Assembly (NCBI GenBank): GCA_035578905.1
Contig: JAQJVL010000003.1
Coordinates: 7,177,512 to 7,241,511 of the forward strand
DNA length: 64,000 bases
Direction of reading: 5' to 3'
Source: Stictocephala bisonia
Lineage: Eukaryota; Arthropoda; Insecta; Hemiptera; Membracidae
This document shows positions 25,883 to 39,350 of this stretch, in pieces. Within the stretch, counting starts at the first letter, position 1; the number at the start of each line of letters is the position of its first letter. The position numbers and the translations under genes were made by a program. The notes under the pieces were generated by a model. That model saw only the letters and a list, made by a program, of their open reading frames with translations. It was not told the DNA's origin and did no database searches.

Positions 25883-28800
25883 CGTTTAATTAAGTTCATA
25901 TAAGTGTCAAACCTACCGTCTGGGTTAAATTTAACTGTATATCACTACACATGTAGGCCTACAGTAGTTTTAGATGTTCATACAGCAATATCCAAACAAT
26001 ATTGTCTATGTCACTGTATTAATCAATTTAAGTTGTAAGTATTCATGTGTAAAAGATAATTTATTGACCACATCTAAGATTTTTGAAAGAAATCAGTCAG
26101 TTTTGATAAAAATAGTTATTTATATAATTTTGAAAATTAGTCAATGAAATTATTATTAGAACAATTATGATTACAAAAACTGTTGGCCTTCCATATTTTT
26201 ATTAATTCTGTTTTTTAACACCTTTGTACTATTTACGTCATTACTTAATTGTAAAAAAGTGTAAATTGTAATTGTATATAAGAAATATCAATCCTTACAA
26301 AATATTTTTTATTATAAACTACATTTATTTAAAGTATGAAAAATTCACTTTTATTAAAACTAATAATTACCATAAATTTATTTTAAAGAGTAAATTATAA
26401 TCTATCTATATCACCTGATGTGTTTTAAAAACATAGACCATACTAAATTAGCCTTACTAAAATACATATAGTAAGAAACCTATACTTTTAAATATTTTGA
26501 CGTTGAATACAAAATTACTATTTCCACTAAAATGCTACATGTTTACTTGGTCTCATTGATTAATTTCTATAAATAAGTCATTAGAACTGTTTACACACAT
26601 ATTTCCATATATACTAGGCTAAATAATAGGGAAAATGACTATGTAAATGTGGAGAAATATACTAGACACGGGACACAATTGATCCATAAGGAGCCGTAAC
26701 GAGCCAAGTTAAGTCACTATTATATTCCCCATTGTTCTCCGTAACTTTCACAATGGCTGCCAACATTTACAGCTCTTAGGCCTTTTTGTTCTTCTCAAGA
26801 CGAGTCTTTGTCTTCCAGTTCCAAGATGGCGTTAAAGTCGCATTTACTTAGCTGTAAATCAAGAGCCACTCCATTGTTTCTATGGTAACAATGTGTTCTT
26901 TTATGATCTTTAAAGTTTTCACATAAGCGATTTGTTTACTGAGCTTAGAGTTTACATATTGTAAATAATTTATATAAATTTTGACTTAATATACGTTAAG
27001 AAAACGAGATATTCACTATCTCCTTAGTCCTACAATAGTTTTAACATATGTGGCAAGAAAAATTACTATTATCTGACAAGTCAGTTGTAAGTACTTGACT
27101 CATAAATGAAGTATTTAACATTTTTTCATCAATTATCTATGACATTTCAGTCATACTTTACACACTTTTTTTACCTGTCTAATACTATTTAAAATTTATT
27201 CAGACTTATTGTTTTAAACCAAAATAAGAGTCTTATTTTTTTTCTTATCTCATTTGCCAGACCATTTTAAGATATTTAAAAGGTCTACGTATAATACGAT
27301 ATGATTTATGATTAATAGCCCTTAAATTCCCCCTGTTAATCGTAAGGAAACATCAATATGCAGTAAAAGAGTTCCTTATATTTTTATGGCCACTGAATCA
27401 TGGATCTACATACACCCTCTACAATTACTGCTGACGTTTTGGCCAGATTGCATTAGACCACCCTCAAGGTGAGTGACACAACGTAAGTACGGTTCAACTG
27501 ACGGGGGTTGACTGGGTACAGAGGCTTTGTACCTGGCGAGGAAGAGTTGGTGACGTGTTGTTCTAGAAGGTTGAGATATTCCTCTTCAAGAAAAACCCAC
27601 GATGTTTTGGATGTTTCTATCTTTCTTACTGGTCACTTGATTTTCCTCTCTGCAGGGTAGTTTTATTTGTTTTATAACCAGAATTCACGTAGTGCTAGTT
27701 TCCATTCCTGTGCCTTTATTTAAGTTATAAAACATAGTTTGTTCTTTTATTTCAATAAACTCAAAAAGGTTTTTTTTAATGGTAAATTATAATTTTAGTG
27801 TGTTCTTCTTAAAGTTTTAAAGAAAAATATTATCAGCTTAACATGAAAATAATTGTTGTATACCAAACATAGAACAAATTAAACTTACAGGTTATAACTA
27901 CAATTTAGCTTGGGTATTTCCAACACTGATAAGCTTTTCCTATTCACTTTCAACATAATAATTAAGTATTTGAATTTCGAAGTTTTTTACAGTGTGGGGG
28001 AATTTTAGGGTATACTTGGGATACAAATTAATTACCTTAACTGATAACGGGAATGGACTGGCCAAATATGAAATAGGTTTTGGTGCTTTAGACAGTGTTT
28101 CATGTTAATATGTGGATTTTATACCATTTATTGTGTGGCTTCTTATTTACTTTTTTTTTATTGAATAAATTTATACGAATATTTATTTAAATTCGTTGTT
28201 AGCCTGATACTTGATTGTAGTACAAACTTTTGTATTTTGTTTCTTTAGTAAAATAGTATTTTTATTATTGCAAAAATGTTAACGTCATATATCAGATAAG
28301 TACAAACATCGATAAAAAACTTGACATAACCAAAAGTGGAATGTGAAATTATGGTTACACTTTTTACAAGTGGAATTTAGTTAATTACTGAACTTAAATA
28401 TTCAAATATATATAAAAAACTTACATTACAACATGAATATTTTACTGCATAAAACATTATGTTGGACGAAGAAAAAAAAAAATTGAGAGAAATTTTGATG
28501 TTAGTTGTAACGAAATGGTTAGATGTTTATTGTTAGGGGGTGGAGGAGGGTTGGATACAGTGACATAATAGTTACATGAGAGGGGGAGACCTTCTGCCCT
28601 GTAAAATTTCAACATTGATACCAATATAGTTTTAAGTATCGTGTTATTCATTAAATTCATACTGAATTGGTATAGCTCATTTCAATAATGTTTTCAAAGT
28701 TAAAGCTTTAATTTTATTTTTATTTCTATACAAAACACATGATAACTAGGAACTACAAAAGTATTGTATTATAAAAATTTTAACCCAATTTCTGAAGTAA

Positions 28801-29749
28801 ATTTAGTTAAATATTCTTTACCTTCATAGCAGATAACAGTAAAAAAATAAATATGCCCCAAAAACAAAAACTATTAACTAGTTTAAAACGCTAGTATTAC
28901 AAACGTCTCAAACAAATGAACAACTCTGCTGTGGATGCATAACTGTGTTCATAATGTTCATAATATTGGTGTTCAAGGTTACTTTACACGATTATGACCA
29001 CTACATCGGAGAGCGAGTTTCTAATCTTTACAAAAAAATACGGTCCCTCCTAAATTAGCTTGTTTTCCAATTGATTAAAAAAATTTATAAAAAATTTAAA
29101 TATTTACCAACCAGCCTACGATTTATTTACTCATACCAATAAATATGTTACTTCGTGTCTGAACTATTTGTTAGGGTAATACAACGTTTTTATAGACGAA
29201 CTTATTTTGTATATTACACAGGTATGAAAAATATATATTAAATACAATGGAGAAACTAATAAAAATTTATATAGCGACGAGATTGAAAACTCCTTACCCA
29301 ATACTAAAATATATTTGCAATAATATAGTTGTTGATTGACAATAGATCATATTAGAGATAAGATCGTGCATAATACAGGTTTCCAACGAGTCGACAGCGT
29401 CACTCACCCCCAACTCCCATTCATTTAACTTGAAGCCCTTTAACACCTATTCTCTACTTCGCTGAATGGCAACCTATTAAATAGGCTTCTCAATCTTTTA
29501 TGAAGCACATTTACATTCTGTAGAGGTAAATTATTTTTCTAAATCAGACAGGTACTTTTCTTATATTTTCATAGGTTTTTCATAGGTGAAAGTCTATGTA
29601 GATTGTTGCCAAACAAATCCAAGTTAAATTGTCAATTAAAAAAATACAATATCTAAGAAAGTGTTTGATTTAAAAATTATATGTCATTTTTCATTACATA
29701 TACTTCGAATTTTTCTTTATCACTTAGTAAAAAAGGCTTTACTTATCTC
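25883..29749. other. Gene-poor DNA with one promoter-like and one junction-like patch
   Basis: Mostly AT-rich without supported genes. At 26,690-26,900 composition is less AT-biased and there are two ATGGC starts in favourable context plus an imperfect RFX X-box (GTTTCTATGGTAAC, 26,876-26,889). At 27,420-27,560 a less AT-rich block contains TTTTGGCCAGATTGCATT followed by CTCAAGGTGAGTG. That block could be an exon with a splice donor or the end of a Penelope-type element. Confidence 0.35.
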
Positions 29750-30195
29750 CAGCAACTATTACTATTATTTATTAATCATTCATAAGACGCCAATCGTCAA
29801 GATATGTGTGAATATGAGGAGAGAACAAGTGTAATGAGTGTAGAAGAACGAGTGTTACTAACTAAGGTCGACTGTTCCTCAGAAAGGACCATTTTTTATC
29901 AATAGCCCAATAGCCATAGCAACTAAGAGACATACGGAATCCGAACCACGTAGTGTTGGTTTAATATTCAGCCAACTAACAAGCCTGACACTCAGTTCTC
30001 TTCTGTAACATCTGAACCTTGACTATCATTCAACATGGACACTCCAGACGTTTATAGTAGTGTCTACCTCGATGGCAACCACTGAGCGGATACCATGTCG
30101 GTATTAAGAGGACCGAACATATAACCTATCACCAGCAAACTCCTCAACACCTTGTCCGCAAGTGGGTTACAGCACTTTGCTACTAGTGCCGACTA
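29750..30195 (-). repeat. SINE-like interspersed repeat, copy E
   Basis: Reverse-oriented family member with a few internal deletions around the box-B-like part. The simple tail (ATTATTAATCATTC) is at the left, and the box-A-like end lies near 30,185. Confidence 0.7.
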
Positions 30196-30589
30196 TAAAA
30201 TATATATTTATCACAGAAAAATATGGAAAAACTAAGAAGTGGTTCTTAAGAACCTCTCCACTGAATCCTATAACTCCGATCATAGGAGACAGTGATTAAT
30301 AAATTAATTCAATTTATGACAAATATAAAATTAAATATATACTAATTGATAATTACAAGAAAACTAAAATGTCTGATCCTAGAAACAGAGGAATTCTTAT
30401 GGTTTTGGTCACGTTTAATATCACATACGAAACACAACTTAGGTAATACGTTCGATAAAATTATTAGTGGTTGCGTCATTAAATATTTCCTCACGCTCCC
30501 CCCTCTCCAACCCTTATCTCCTTTGTAAACATAATACTGGATGTATGTACTTACTAGGCTTCCAAGTCTTGTATGAAAGTACTCTTGAC

Positions 30590-31045
30590 ACTTTGGATAC
30601 ATAGAATATGTTCCATATCATGTCACTTATTGGTAGTTGACACTTTGGCCAAATAGATGTTCCATTTCATGTCACTTATTGGTAGTGGACACTTTGGCCT
30701 CATAGATGTTCCACTTGATGTGACGCTTATTGGTAGTTGACACTTTGGCCACATAGATGTTCCATTTCATGTCACTTATTGGTAGTGGACACTTTGGCCT
30801 CATAGATGTTCCACTTGATGTGACGCTTATTGGTAGTTGACACTTTGGCCACATAGATGTTCCATTTCATGTCACTTATTGGTAGTGGACACTTTGGCCT
30901 CATAGATGTTCCACTTGATGTGACGCTTATTGGTAGTTGACACTTTGGCCACATAGATGTTCCATTTCATGTCACTTATTGGTAGTGGACACTTTGGCCA
31001 CATAGATGTTCCATTTCATGTCACTTATTGGTAGTGGACAGTTTA
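30590..31045. repeat. 100-bp tandem repeat made of two 50-bp half-units
   Basis: About 4.5 copies of a 100-bp unit. Each half contains GACACTTTGGCC followed by CATAGATGTTCCA. Halves alternate between TTTCATGTCACTTATT and CTTGATGTGACGCTTATT versions, and the higher-order units are almost identical. The minus-strand ORFs across it are periodic artefacts. Confidence 0.9.
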
Positions 31046-31929
31046 AGTATGTACACTACGTATTAACTTAATGTACATGTATTCGATATGTTGTTTGTAA
31101 TTTTAGCAGCAAAATGTGGATGGAATGTTTTTGTTCATTTTTCATTAAAAAAAATTAACAACAAATATTTTAATTGGAGCACATGTATTTCATGTATTTC
31201 AAAGGTTAAAACTTTGGTAATGAATCATTTTTCAAATGACTCCTTTAGTTTAATGTAAAAGAGTATACAAATAATATTTAAGTATAATTATTATTAAAAA
31301 AATATTTAGCTAGCTATTTTTGTATTGACACTGGATTCTTTTGTAACAAGGAAGGAACTCATTACCTTTTAGTTAAGAAATATACTTTACGTTTTTAAAA
31401 TATCATGAAATGGCCATTGCCAATAAACTCTTCAAATACTAATGAGTGAGTCAATATAAGCTTTATACCAACTTCAAGCCAAAACGTGTTTACTCTGAGG
31501 ATACAATGTTGCTTTTAATTAATAATTCTCGTATTTGTCCTGCATACATTCAGCAGATCCACGAATACGTGTGTAATTTAGACATATTTACAGTAATTTC
31601 CTCAAGGTTTGTATTTATACATTTAAATACATTAATAAAACTGCATAGAACATATAATTTACTATTTTTTTTTTTTGTCTTTGAAATTTAATTCATTTAC
31701 CTAAATCGAGTAGTATGAAAACTTAGAACAAAGGATATGAAGTTGTAACTAATGTATTTACTAGCTATTTCCATTTTCAGTTTCCAAATACTCTCAGTTT
31801 ATATTATTGTAATATTAAGTCTATGATATATTACTTTAACAAATTGTTTATAAAATACTATCAATTCATAATGTAAAATTATAATCCAAAATCTTCCAGG
31901 GTAGCGTTTTTAAAACTCAATGGACATAC

Positions 31930-32100
31930 ATAAATTGCCCTGGGTATTGGGCTATTAATAAATAATCCTTTCTGAGCTAAGTCGAACTCAGATAGTAACA
32001 ATGACTACACTCGTTCATCTACATTCATTACGCCTCATATTCGCCCATATCTTTACGATCAGCGTTTTAGAGATGAATAATGAATGAATGAATGATGAAT
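31930..32100 (+). repeat. SINE-like repeat, copy F (3' part only)
   Basis: Only the last ~170 bp of the family, from the GGGCTATTAATAAA block to the GATGAATAATGAATGAATG tail. It is 5' truncated, as expected for a retroposed element. Confidence 0.65.
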
Positions 32101-33611
32101 AAACCGGATAAGTCTGGTCATCCAAATGGGAAATCGTCATCTGACTAAGGCATACATTAAAATAGTAACCCCTCTTTTATCATGCCGTTATTTTAGGATA
32201 AGATAATTATCAATTGCAGGTAGTATATATATATAAAAAAAAAAAAAAACTATGATAATAATAATTAGTAAATATAATTAAGTTAATATAGTTAATTAAT
32301 GTTTATTTGGTATGAGTAAAGAAAATATATCCTGTTATAAAAATGCGTTTTGTTTATAGGACTTTTATAAATCTTTATAAAGCTTTTACGCAATAAATTT
32401 TCTTTGTATCAATACTACAGCCATAACACGATAAGGTCATATTATTGCAAACTTAATCTATACATTTTTGAAATTTTCGAAGGTAACTAAAAGCTAGTGA
32501 TTATTTTTATAACAGATGATTGAGTAAGTATAGAAGTAGAGCTAATGTTAGATATGTTGATAGTACCAGAAGAACTGTACATTTATTATTTATACATGAT
32601 TCTGGATTCAGTTACAAAACTATAAAGTGATCAGTAAGAGCCAAAAGTGTTAAAACTTTAAAAACTTCTATTAACTGAATTATAACTGAGAAACTGGGAA
32701 AAATGTGTTAAAATGAGTAGAGTTACTTAAATTTAAAATACGTTTATAACCGATTATTTTAAGTGGTCAGTTTTGACTTGCAAATAAAGTAGGAAATAAA
32801 CAAATATTACTGTCAGATTAGTGTTTTCAGTAATGTGTGTGCATATGAATTTTTTCATGTCACAGGCCAAAAATGTAAAATAAACAATTTAATAAAAATG
32901 GATACTTTATTTTTTTAATGATACCTCTCATAAACAAATGATTTAGATCCTCTCCATATATGATTTACTTATTTTAATATATTTAATGATTGTTCAAGCA
33001 TGACCTATTGTGTCCTGAATATTTTTGTGTTAAGTATTAGTTATTTTTTTAAAGTATAAGATAATGTAACACACTGAATATTTTTATTAGACTCACTCCA
33101 CGCACGTAGAGGAATTCTTCAAGACCCTCCCCCCCCTACTTCAAACCCCCTACTTTACCTATCTTGATAATTAAGAGAAAATTATTTCCCTCACCTTCCT
33201 TCCAACACCTTGTACACTATGTTATTCATATAGCTTGTATATAGTGGATTCTGAATCAAAAATATTACTTGATAAAAAAATTCTAAATAATATCAGCATA
33301 TTATATCTTGTTAATATTAATATACTCCTAGGTTGGTTTTTTATCTCCAAATTGCATTGATTTAACATATTTAATATAAGTTTTTATTTTAATTTATAAT
33401 AAAGAAAACATCATGTCATTACTTGCCAAAGTTTCTCTTGAAATCTGAAAAGCCTTGCATCAATGGATATTGATAAGCTATAAATAATATACAATAATAT
33501 ATTACATAATATTTATGTATGTTAAGCTTTTGATGGTAGTATTGTATAGTCAGTTGGGACTAAATAATACTTTACTAGCAGGCGCTTACTATTACTAAAT
33601 ACCTAAAGAAT
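32101..33611. other. Gene-poor AT-rich DNA
   Basis: Nothing supported. It contains a short poly(A) run at about 32,237 after an AT dinucleotide stretch and a C-rich patch at about 33,127. Confidence 0.5.
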
Positions 33612-33748
33612 CCCGTGGGATAGATGACGTCATCACAACACTGTTATTACGTATAGACAAGGGTGATTAATTACCACTAGGGGGAGCGGTAATACAACGG
33701 AACAATAGACTGGTGTCTGATGAACTGCGCTATTCATATGCATATGAT
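33612..33748 (-). repeat. Isolated diverged monomer of the ~157-bp satellite
   Basis: The order GATAGATGAC, AGACAAGGGTGATTAATTACC, CACTAGGGGGAGCGGT, ACAATAGACTGGTGT, ATTCATATG follows the satellite unit of 9.33-12.38 kb in the same orientation, with substitutions and a small insertion. It shows that the satellite also occurs as a dispersed single copy. It lies about 70 bp left of the LINE insertion. Confidence 0.7.
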
Positions 33749-33815
33749 TAAAAAACAACATAAAACGGTAAACGTTTTAATGAGGGAAAATTTTTCTTAC
33801 ACTTAACCTCTTAAA

Positions 33816-34291
33816 GGTGGACCTCTGAGGAACACGATGGACTGAGTCCGGGCTCAGGCAGTCTCGTGCTCTTATCCCAAGAACCGGATCGCAGGTACAT
33901 CAGAGATCTGCTGAGCTGTAACCGGGCCAAGGTGAGGGTGGTTACGGGAATGCTGACCGGACACAATCTTCTTGACAGACATATGAAGATTATGGGTCTA
34001 ACAGAGGACTCCACATGCAGGCTCTGTGAGAAGGATGAGGAGAGCTCCATACACATCTTTTGTCATTGTGGAGCTCTCTCATCTCTTAGATATAGGACTC
34101 TGGGTGCCGCTTTTCTGGAACCAAAGGATATTAGAATGGCTAAATTCAGGGAGATCATGTCCTTCATAGGAGGTACTGGTCTCTTGTGACACTGTCGTCA
34201 GGCTCGGGGCGCAAAGGGCCACGGAGTCTAGGCGCAGTGGGCTTGGTAACAGGACCACAACCCAGTGTATCTAATCTAATCTTATCTAATC
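33816..34291 (+). mobile_element. 5'-truncated LINE with 12-bp target-site duplication
   Basis: A 476-bp insert flanked by perfect TAACCTCTTAAA copies (33,804-33,815 and 34,292-34,303). It has the end of ORF2, a ~100-bp 3' UTR and a tail of ATCTA-type short repeats. GC content is clearly above the surroundings. The simple tail and the zinc knuckle resemble I/Jockey/R1-group LINEs. The exact clade is not determined. Confidence 0.9.
33818..34189 (+). pseudogene. LINE ORF2 C-terminal fragment
   Basis: Open for 123 codons from the truncation point to TGA. It carries the C-terminal cysteine/histidine knuckle of non-LTR retrotransposon ORF2 (C-x2-C-x8-H-x4-C within CRLCEKDEES...), preceded by a segment with TGMLTGHNLLDRH typical of the region after the reverse transcriptase and RNase H. 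No catalytic domain remains, so it is a dead-on-arrival fragment. Confidence 0.85.
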
Positions 34292-34303
34292 TAACCTCTT
34301 AAA

Positions 34304-37300
34304 TTTATAATTATCATATTATACTGTATATTAAAATAACAAACATAGCGTATTTCATTTGTGAAATGAAATTGTTTGGTTTTTCAACATCTAATTAACA
34401 TGTTAACTATTACCACTAAGCATTCGACGATGATGTTTACTGTAAAAAATATAAATATATTTTTCTTAAAAGTACGAGTTAGTAGTAAATATATAAACAT
34501 AAAAAATGTAAAATTTTATAGAATTTTACATAACATTTGAGACTGATTGAAGATTATAACTTTATAAAATGGAATGTTTGTCTTCTATTATTGGCCATAA
34601 CTATGTAATTTATTCCGCAAAAGTTGAAGTTTTCGGTCAAAAGCCTCTTTAGATCAATCGACATTATTTAAAAGAGCTGGTTAGTGAGGGATTTTTTAAC
34701 CTATGTTTAAAGGTATTTTTTTCTCATTTTGACTCTTAGTTTTTACTTATAAGTTACACAATTTAACGATGAAATATTTTACTCCTAGTATAGTACAAAA
34801 TAATACGTAAGACTGTGTAAACACATGATAAGAGACTAAGAGACTCACTAAAATACTTGTTAGTATTGGATATTTATTTTTCTATACATAGTAATATTCC
34901 GTATTATAAACAAAAAGAAATGATAGCTGTTATTATAATTTAAACAAAATGTCAAACAATCTCATTAATCAATGATTAATTTTATAAATATATACATCTT
35001 GAATACAAATTTATAAACCGTAAAAATTAATACAATTCTAATATAGATTAATTACGTTACCAAATAATTATAATCAAATAAAAATAATAAAACGTTAATA
35101 TCCTCACTAAATCTGAAATCTTATAAACAAAAGAATAAAAGAGTAACAAACTTTACATTTTACCTTGGTTTTTGATCAGCTAGAAGAGACAAATATTAAA
35201 CTATATCTAAACGTGAATAACTGAAAATTATATTACTCTTCTGTTTTACAATCAGAGTTTGCTAGTCGTAACACAAACCACTAGACTAAGTGCATAATTA
35301 AAATGAGTGGCATTTTTTCAGATCTGAAATCGCATATTTATCACTAATTTTATGACAATTATTATAAAACAAGTTGAAAAGCTTTAGATTTTATACGATA
35401 AGATTACAAAGATAAGTTGAATATTCTCTCAAAATAACTTTTTTTTAACTGCTTTACTCTTATCATCATGAAACATTATGCATAAACAAAATTACTATGA
35501 ACAGTATTGGTAAATAGTTTCTTGTACTGTATTTTTGTATTTTCACTTTAAATATGTTATGCTGCATTTTTAACTAATTTTATAGTTGTGATATTCAATA
35601 TTTTGCTTACTATCATTACATTAAATGACCAATATATCCCATATTTTAGTTCCGATCTATTACCATACATACTTATTTCAATTTTTCTTTTTGTGATTAA
35701 ATCGAACAATTATGCCTCCGTTTTGGTGTTCAATAGAATTACATGTTCAAAAAATGAAGTGGACAAAGTTTTGAAAATCATTTTGACACATATAATATTC
35801 AAAAGGATAATCATACCTCTAACATCAGTATTGTCCATAAATATTCAATGATTCAAATATAAATGGAATACAATTGTTTCAGTGAATGCTAGTAAACTTT
35901 AAAAGCTATTATTAAAACTAATGGAGTGAGTTAATGTACATTATTCTGTAAACTCTAAACTCGTAACCGTCATATTAACAAACGAGAGATTAATGTGAAA
36001 ATCGGTTGTTGAGAACCTATTGTGTAGCTGAGGATTGGGGCAATACTTCAGGTCTCCGGTGGAGAGGGTCAAGTGTGTCCTGAGAAGAGGGTCTAAGGAC
36101 TGCTTACAAACTCCAACACTCAGATGCCTCTGAGTTTCTACGATGAAAGACATATATGTTAATAATAACGCAAACTGTTAAGTATTTCTGAAATATCCTA
36201 AAGGATATCCTGAATGTGTTAAATAAGTAATTTTGTTCGTAATATAGCTATTTAATGTAATTTAATATATGTTCAATAATATATTGTTTCAGTTTACTTT
36301 GATAGATGCAAATGTTAAAGAATATCCAAAAGAACGCCTGTGTAAACAAACTAGCTCCTGCAATCTACACCATAACACCATAATTTCGCACCATAACAAA
36401 CGAATAAACTTCAATAGGATCATGTTATTCACTTTTCCATCTCATCTACGTAATTCCAGCATTAAAAAAAATATAGTAAAACCGTAACTTATACAAGATC
36501 TAAATTCATAAATCTTCTTCAAGACCAAATAAAAAATATCACAAAGCACAGCACTTTTCCAACACACTCAAACAACATATCATCAATAGACCATAATATT
36601 CAATCAAATAATTCATGATAGAACTTACTTAAAGTTAAAAAAACAAAAAAAAGTAAGCTTGAAGATGTTTTAGTGGAGAAGACGTAAAAGTAACAGGTTG
36701 TGACTCAACTGGATATACTCGGTGTTCCAGTCTGACTTATTTCTATACCTCATTAACCATCTAGTTGTAACTATCCAAAACGAATACGTTTATTTAACCA
36801 CAAGCTAATATTTGAACGAGCCTATATCTATATATAGGCTCAATAGTTTTTTTTTTTTAATTCACACCCACCACCTTACTGTTAGAATAGAGAGGAAAAA
36901 TAATACACAACATGTTCAATGCAAAAAACCTATTTTATTAGAATACCACCAATATTCATGGATTAGATCACATAAATGTTCATAAATATTTTAGAATTTC
37001 CTGATTGTACAAATCTATCATATGTATATGCTATTCGGTTTAAACTTACCAAACTGTGGTATTTTTGGACTATGGAGGTGTCCTTTACAACAAAAGTGCC
37101 TTCCTTCTAATAATCAAAACCTCGAGATAAAAAAATGTTCTACCAAAATAAAACTTCGAGATACTGTTATGTCTTCAGTAGCTTATTCTCTTCTATTTGT
37201 GTTTTCGGTACATTAAAACTTGACAGTAACGTAAATTCAATCTGGTTTCCCTCATTTAAAATCTCTTTCCAAATAAACAATATTCTGTTGTTAATAGGCA

Positions 37301-37554
37301 TTCCGTGTCTCGTGAGAGTGGATCAAACTGATTGTAGTGAACACATTGAAGACTTTGATATTAGGGTTTCATTTACGAAGCCTATATATCTTATACTTTC
37401 ATTTGTTTGTAGGTTTATCTAATTAATTAAGCTTTTACTGGTATTATGTGTTTAATGTTTAAAAAACTCACTAAGAAAAGGATTTGTATTATTTTTAATA
37501 CATAAGTTTGTAACTTATAAGTATAGGAAGGATAACTGGCGGATATTTCGTCAT
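34304..37554. other. Gene-poor AT-rich DNA
   Basis: No supported gene. A patch at 35,941-36,153 is less AT-rich and has a 70-codon minus-strand ATG ORF with fairly balanced codon use. I cannot assign it and it has no convincing splice or promoter signals. Confidence 0.4.
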
Positions 37555-37995
37555 ATGTATCTCTTCGACATTAAAATATTAAATAATAACAGTCATAATT
37601 TGAATTCTTCCTATTATGTCAATATATATATTTACAACAAATCAGGCATTTACAAAATTAATTGTACAGACTGTGATAAATTCTACATTGGACAAACTGG
37701 AAGACCATTCAAAACACGCTTTCAAGAACACATACAAGCTCTCAGAAGCTATAACACAACTACAATGAAATCCACATTCGCAGAACACATGCTCTCTACA
37801 GACCACACGTACACAAAAGTTGAAGAAAACATGAAAATATTAAATTTTATGAAAAATGGCAAGAAAATGAATGCAACAGAAGAATTACATATATATTTAG
37901 CACAACAAGAAAATCCAGTGAACATATTGAACACACAAATCAATTATACAAACCCAATTTTTGATAACATTCGAAACATTAAAAATTATAATTAA
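37555..37995 (+). pseudogene. GIY-YIG endonuclease domain of a Penelope-like retroelement (fragment)
   Basis: The 146-codon frame contains a GIY-YIG nuclease core: GIYKINC, then FYIGQTGR about 10 residues later, a catalytic-type Arg in KTRFQEH, and downstream FAEHMLSTDHTY. In this family the GIY motif with a C-x2-C insert (C-T-D-C) next to YIGQTGR is typical of the C-terminal endonuclease of Penelope-like elements. No reverse transcriptase is found upstream, so this is a 5'-truncated copy. The frame reaches a natural stop at 37,993-37,995. Confidence 0.85.
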
Positions 37996-38639
37996 AAAAT
38001 ATCACCAACTTATCAATAATGATCATTATTTATAAACACCACATGTTTTACAATTTTATTTAAAGAATTGTTATATACTTAATTTAATTATTTAATTTAC
38101 ACTTGAAACTGGCCATAAAATTTAAACATGTTGTGTTAATCAATTTTAATAGAAATGTTAAGGTTACTCAGTTTTTAATTTTATTACATCTTAAAAATAC
38201 GTAAGTAGCCCTAATTTTTTACTTTATATTATATTATATTTATATATATTTACAACAAAATAAATATAATATAATATAAAGTTTGGTAAAATATAAATAT
38301 TATATGTATTTATGAGTAAATCGTACATTGTTTTTTTACAACAGTATATAATAGTGTTAATATAATTTAATATATTAGCATATAGTGTAAGATTTATAAA
38401 AAACTTCAAATATATTTCTGTTGTTATTAAATAAGTAAATTATTGACTAGTAAGCTACTCTGGAAATAGATTTTTCTGATATAGTTCGTAGTATGATGGT
38501 TGATAAATTTGAACCTTAAATCTCTTGTGACGTAATACGGAAGACAAAAATTAAATAGTGCATCCTGGAAAATAATAACACTGTACGTATGAGGATGGTT
38601 GGGTTAATACCACTGTATTGTTATAATTGTGTCAATATC
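37996..38639. other. AT-rich flank of the Penelope fragment
   Basis: Probably 3' UTR of the fragment followed by AT-rich DNA. Two partly complementary TA-rich stretches near 38,225-38,280 can form a hairpin (TTTATATTATATTATATT and its complement). No gene is supported. Confidence 0.4.
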
Positions 38640-39350
38640 ACAGTACGTGTACAGGTGGGTTGGTCAATACCACCGTACGTGTATAGGGGTGGATGGGTGG
38701 GTTAATATACCACAATAAGTTTATGATTGGGTGGATGGGTCTTTACCACAATAAGTTTATGGGTGGGTATATTCGTCAATATTACTGTACGTGTACGGGT
38801 TGGGTATGTCAATACCACCGTACGTGTATTAGGGTGGGTGGGTGCATACCACAATAATTTTATGGGTGGGCGGATTGGTCTATATCACAATAAGTTTATA
38901 GGTGGGTGGATGTGTCAATGCTACTGTGCGTGTATGGGATGGGTATGTCAATAACACCTTACGTATATTGGGGTGGGTGGGTGGGTCAATATCATGGTAC
39001 GTGTATGGGTTGGGTAGTTCCATACCACAACAAGTTTATGGGTGGGCGGATGGGTCTGTACCACAATAAGTTTATGGGTGGGTGGATGTGTCAATACTGT
39101 ACGTGTATGGGTTGGGTATGTCAATACCACCGTACATGTATTAGGGTGGGTGGGTGGGTGCATAGTGCATACCACAATAAGTTTATGGGTGGTCGGATGG
39201 GTCTATATCACAATAAGTTATAGGTGGGTGGATGGGTCTGTACCACAATAAGTTTATGGGTGTGTGGATGTGTCAATACTACTCTACGTGTATGGTTTAG
39301 GTAGGTCAATACCACTGTACGTCTAAGGGTAGGTGGGACCAGTTATTCAA
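38640..39350 (+). repeat. G-rich minisatellite with quadruplex-forming runs
   Basis: Degenerate ~35-45-bp units alternating ACCACAATAAGTTTATGG, GGGTGGGTGG and GTCAATACCACCGTACGTG modules. At 38,970-38,985 and 39,144-39,158 there are four G3 runs separated by single T, which is the canonical G-quadruplex pattern. Tyr/Gly/Val-rich ORFs across it are artefacts. Confidence 0.9.

Noticed and set aside
30672..30954. Two identical 60-codon ORFs
   Set aside because: Translation of the 100-bp tandem repeat.
35941..36153. 70-codon minus-strand ATG ORF with balanced codons
   Set aside because: No promoter, splice or family evidence. It could be an exon but remains unsupported.
38727..39251. Gly/Val/Tyr-rich ORFs resembling cuticle or glycine-rich proteins
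   Set aside because: They arise from the G-rich minisatellite on both strands.
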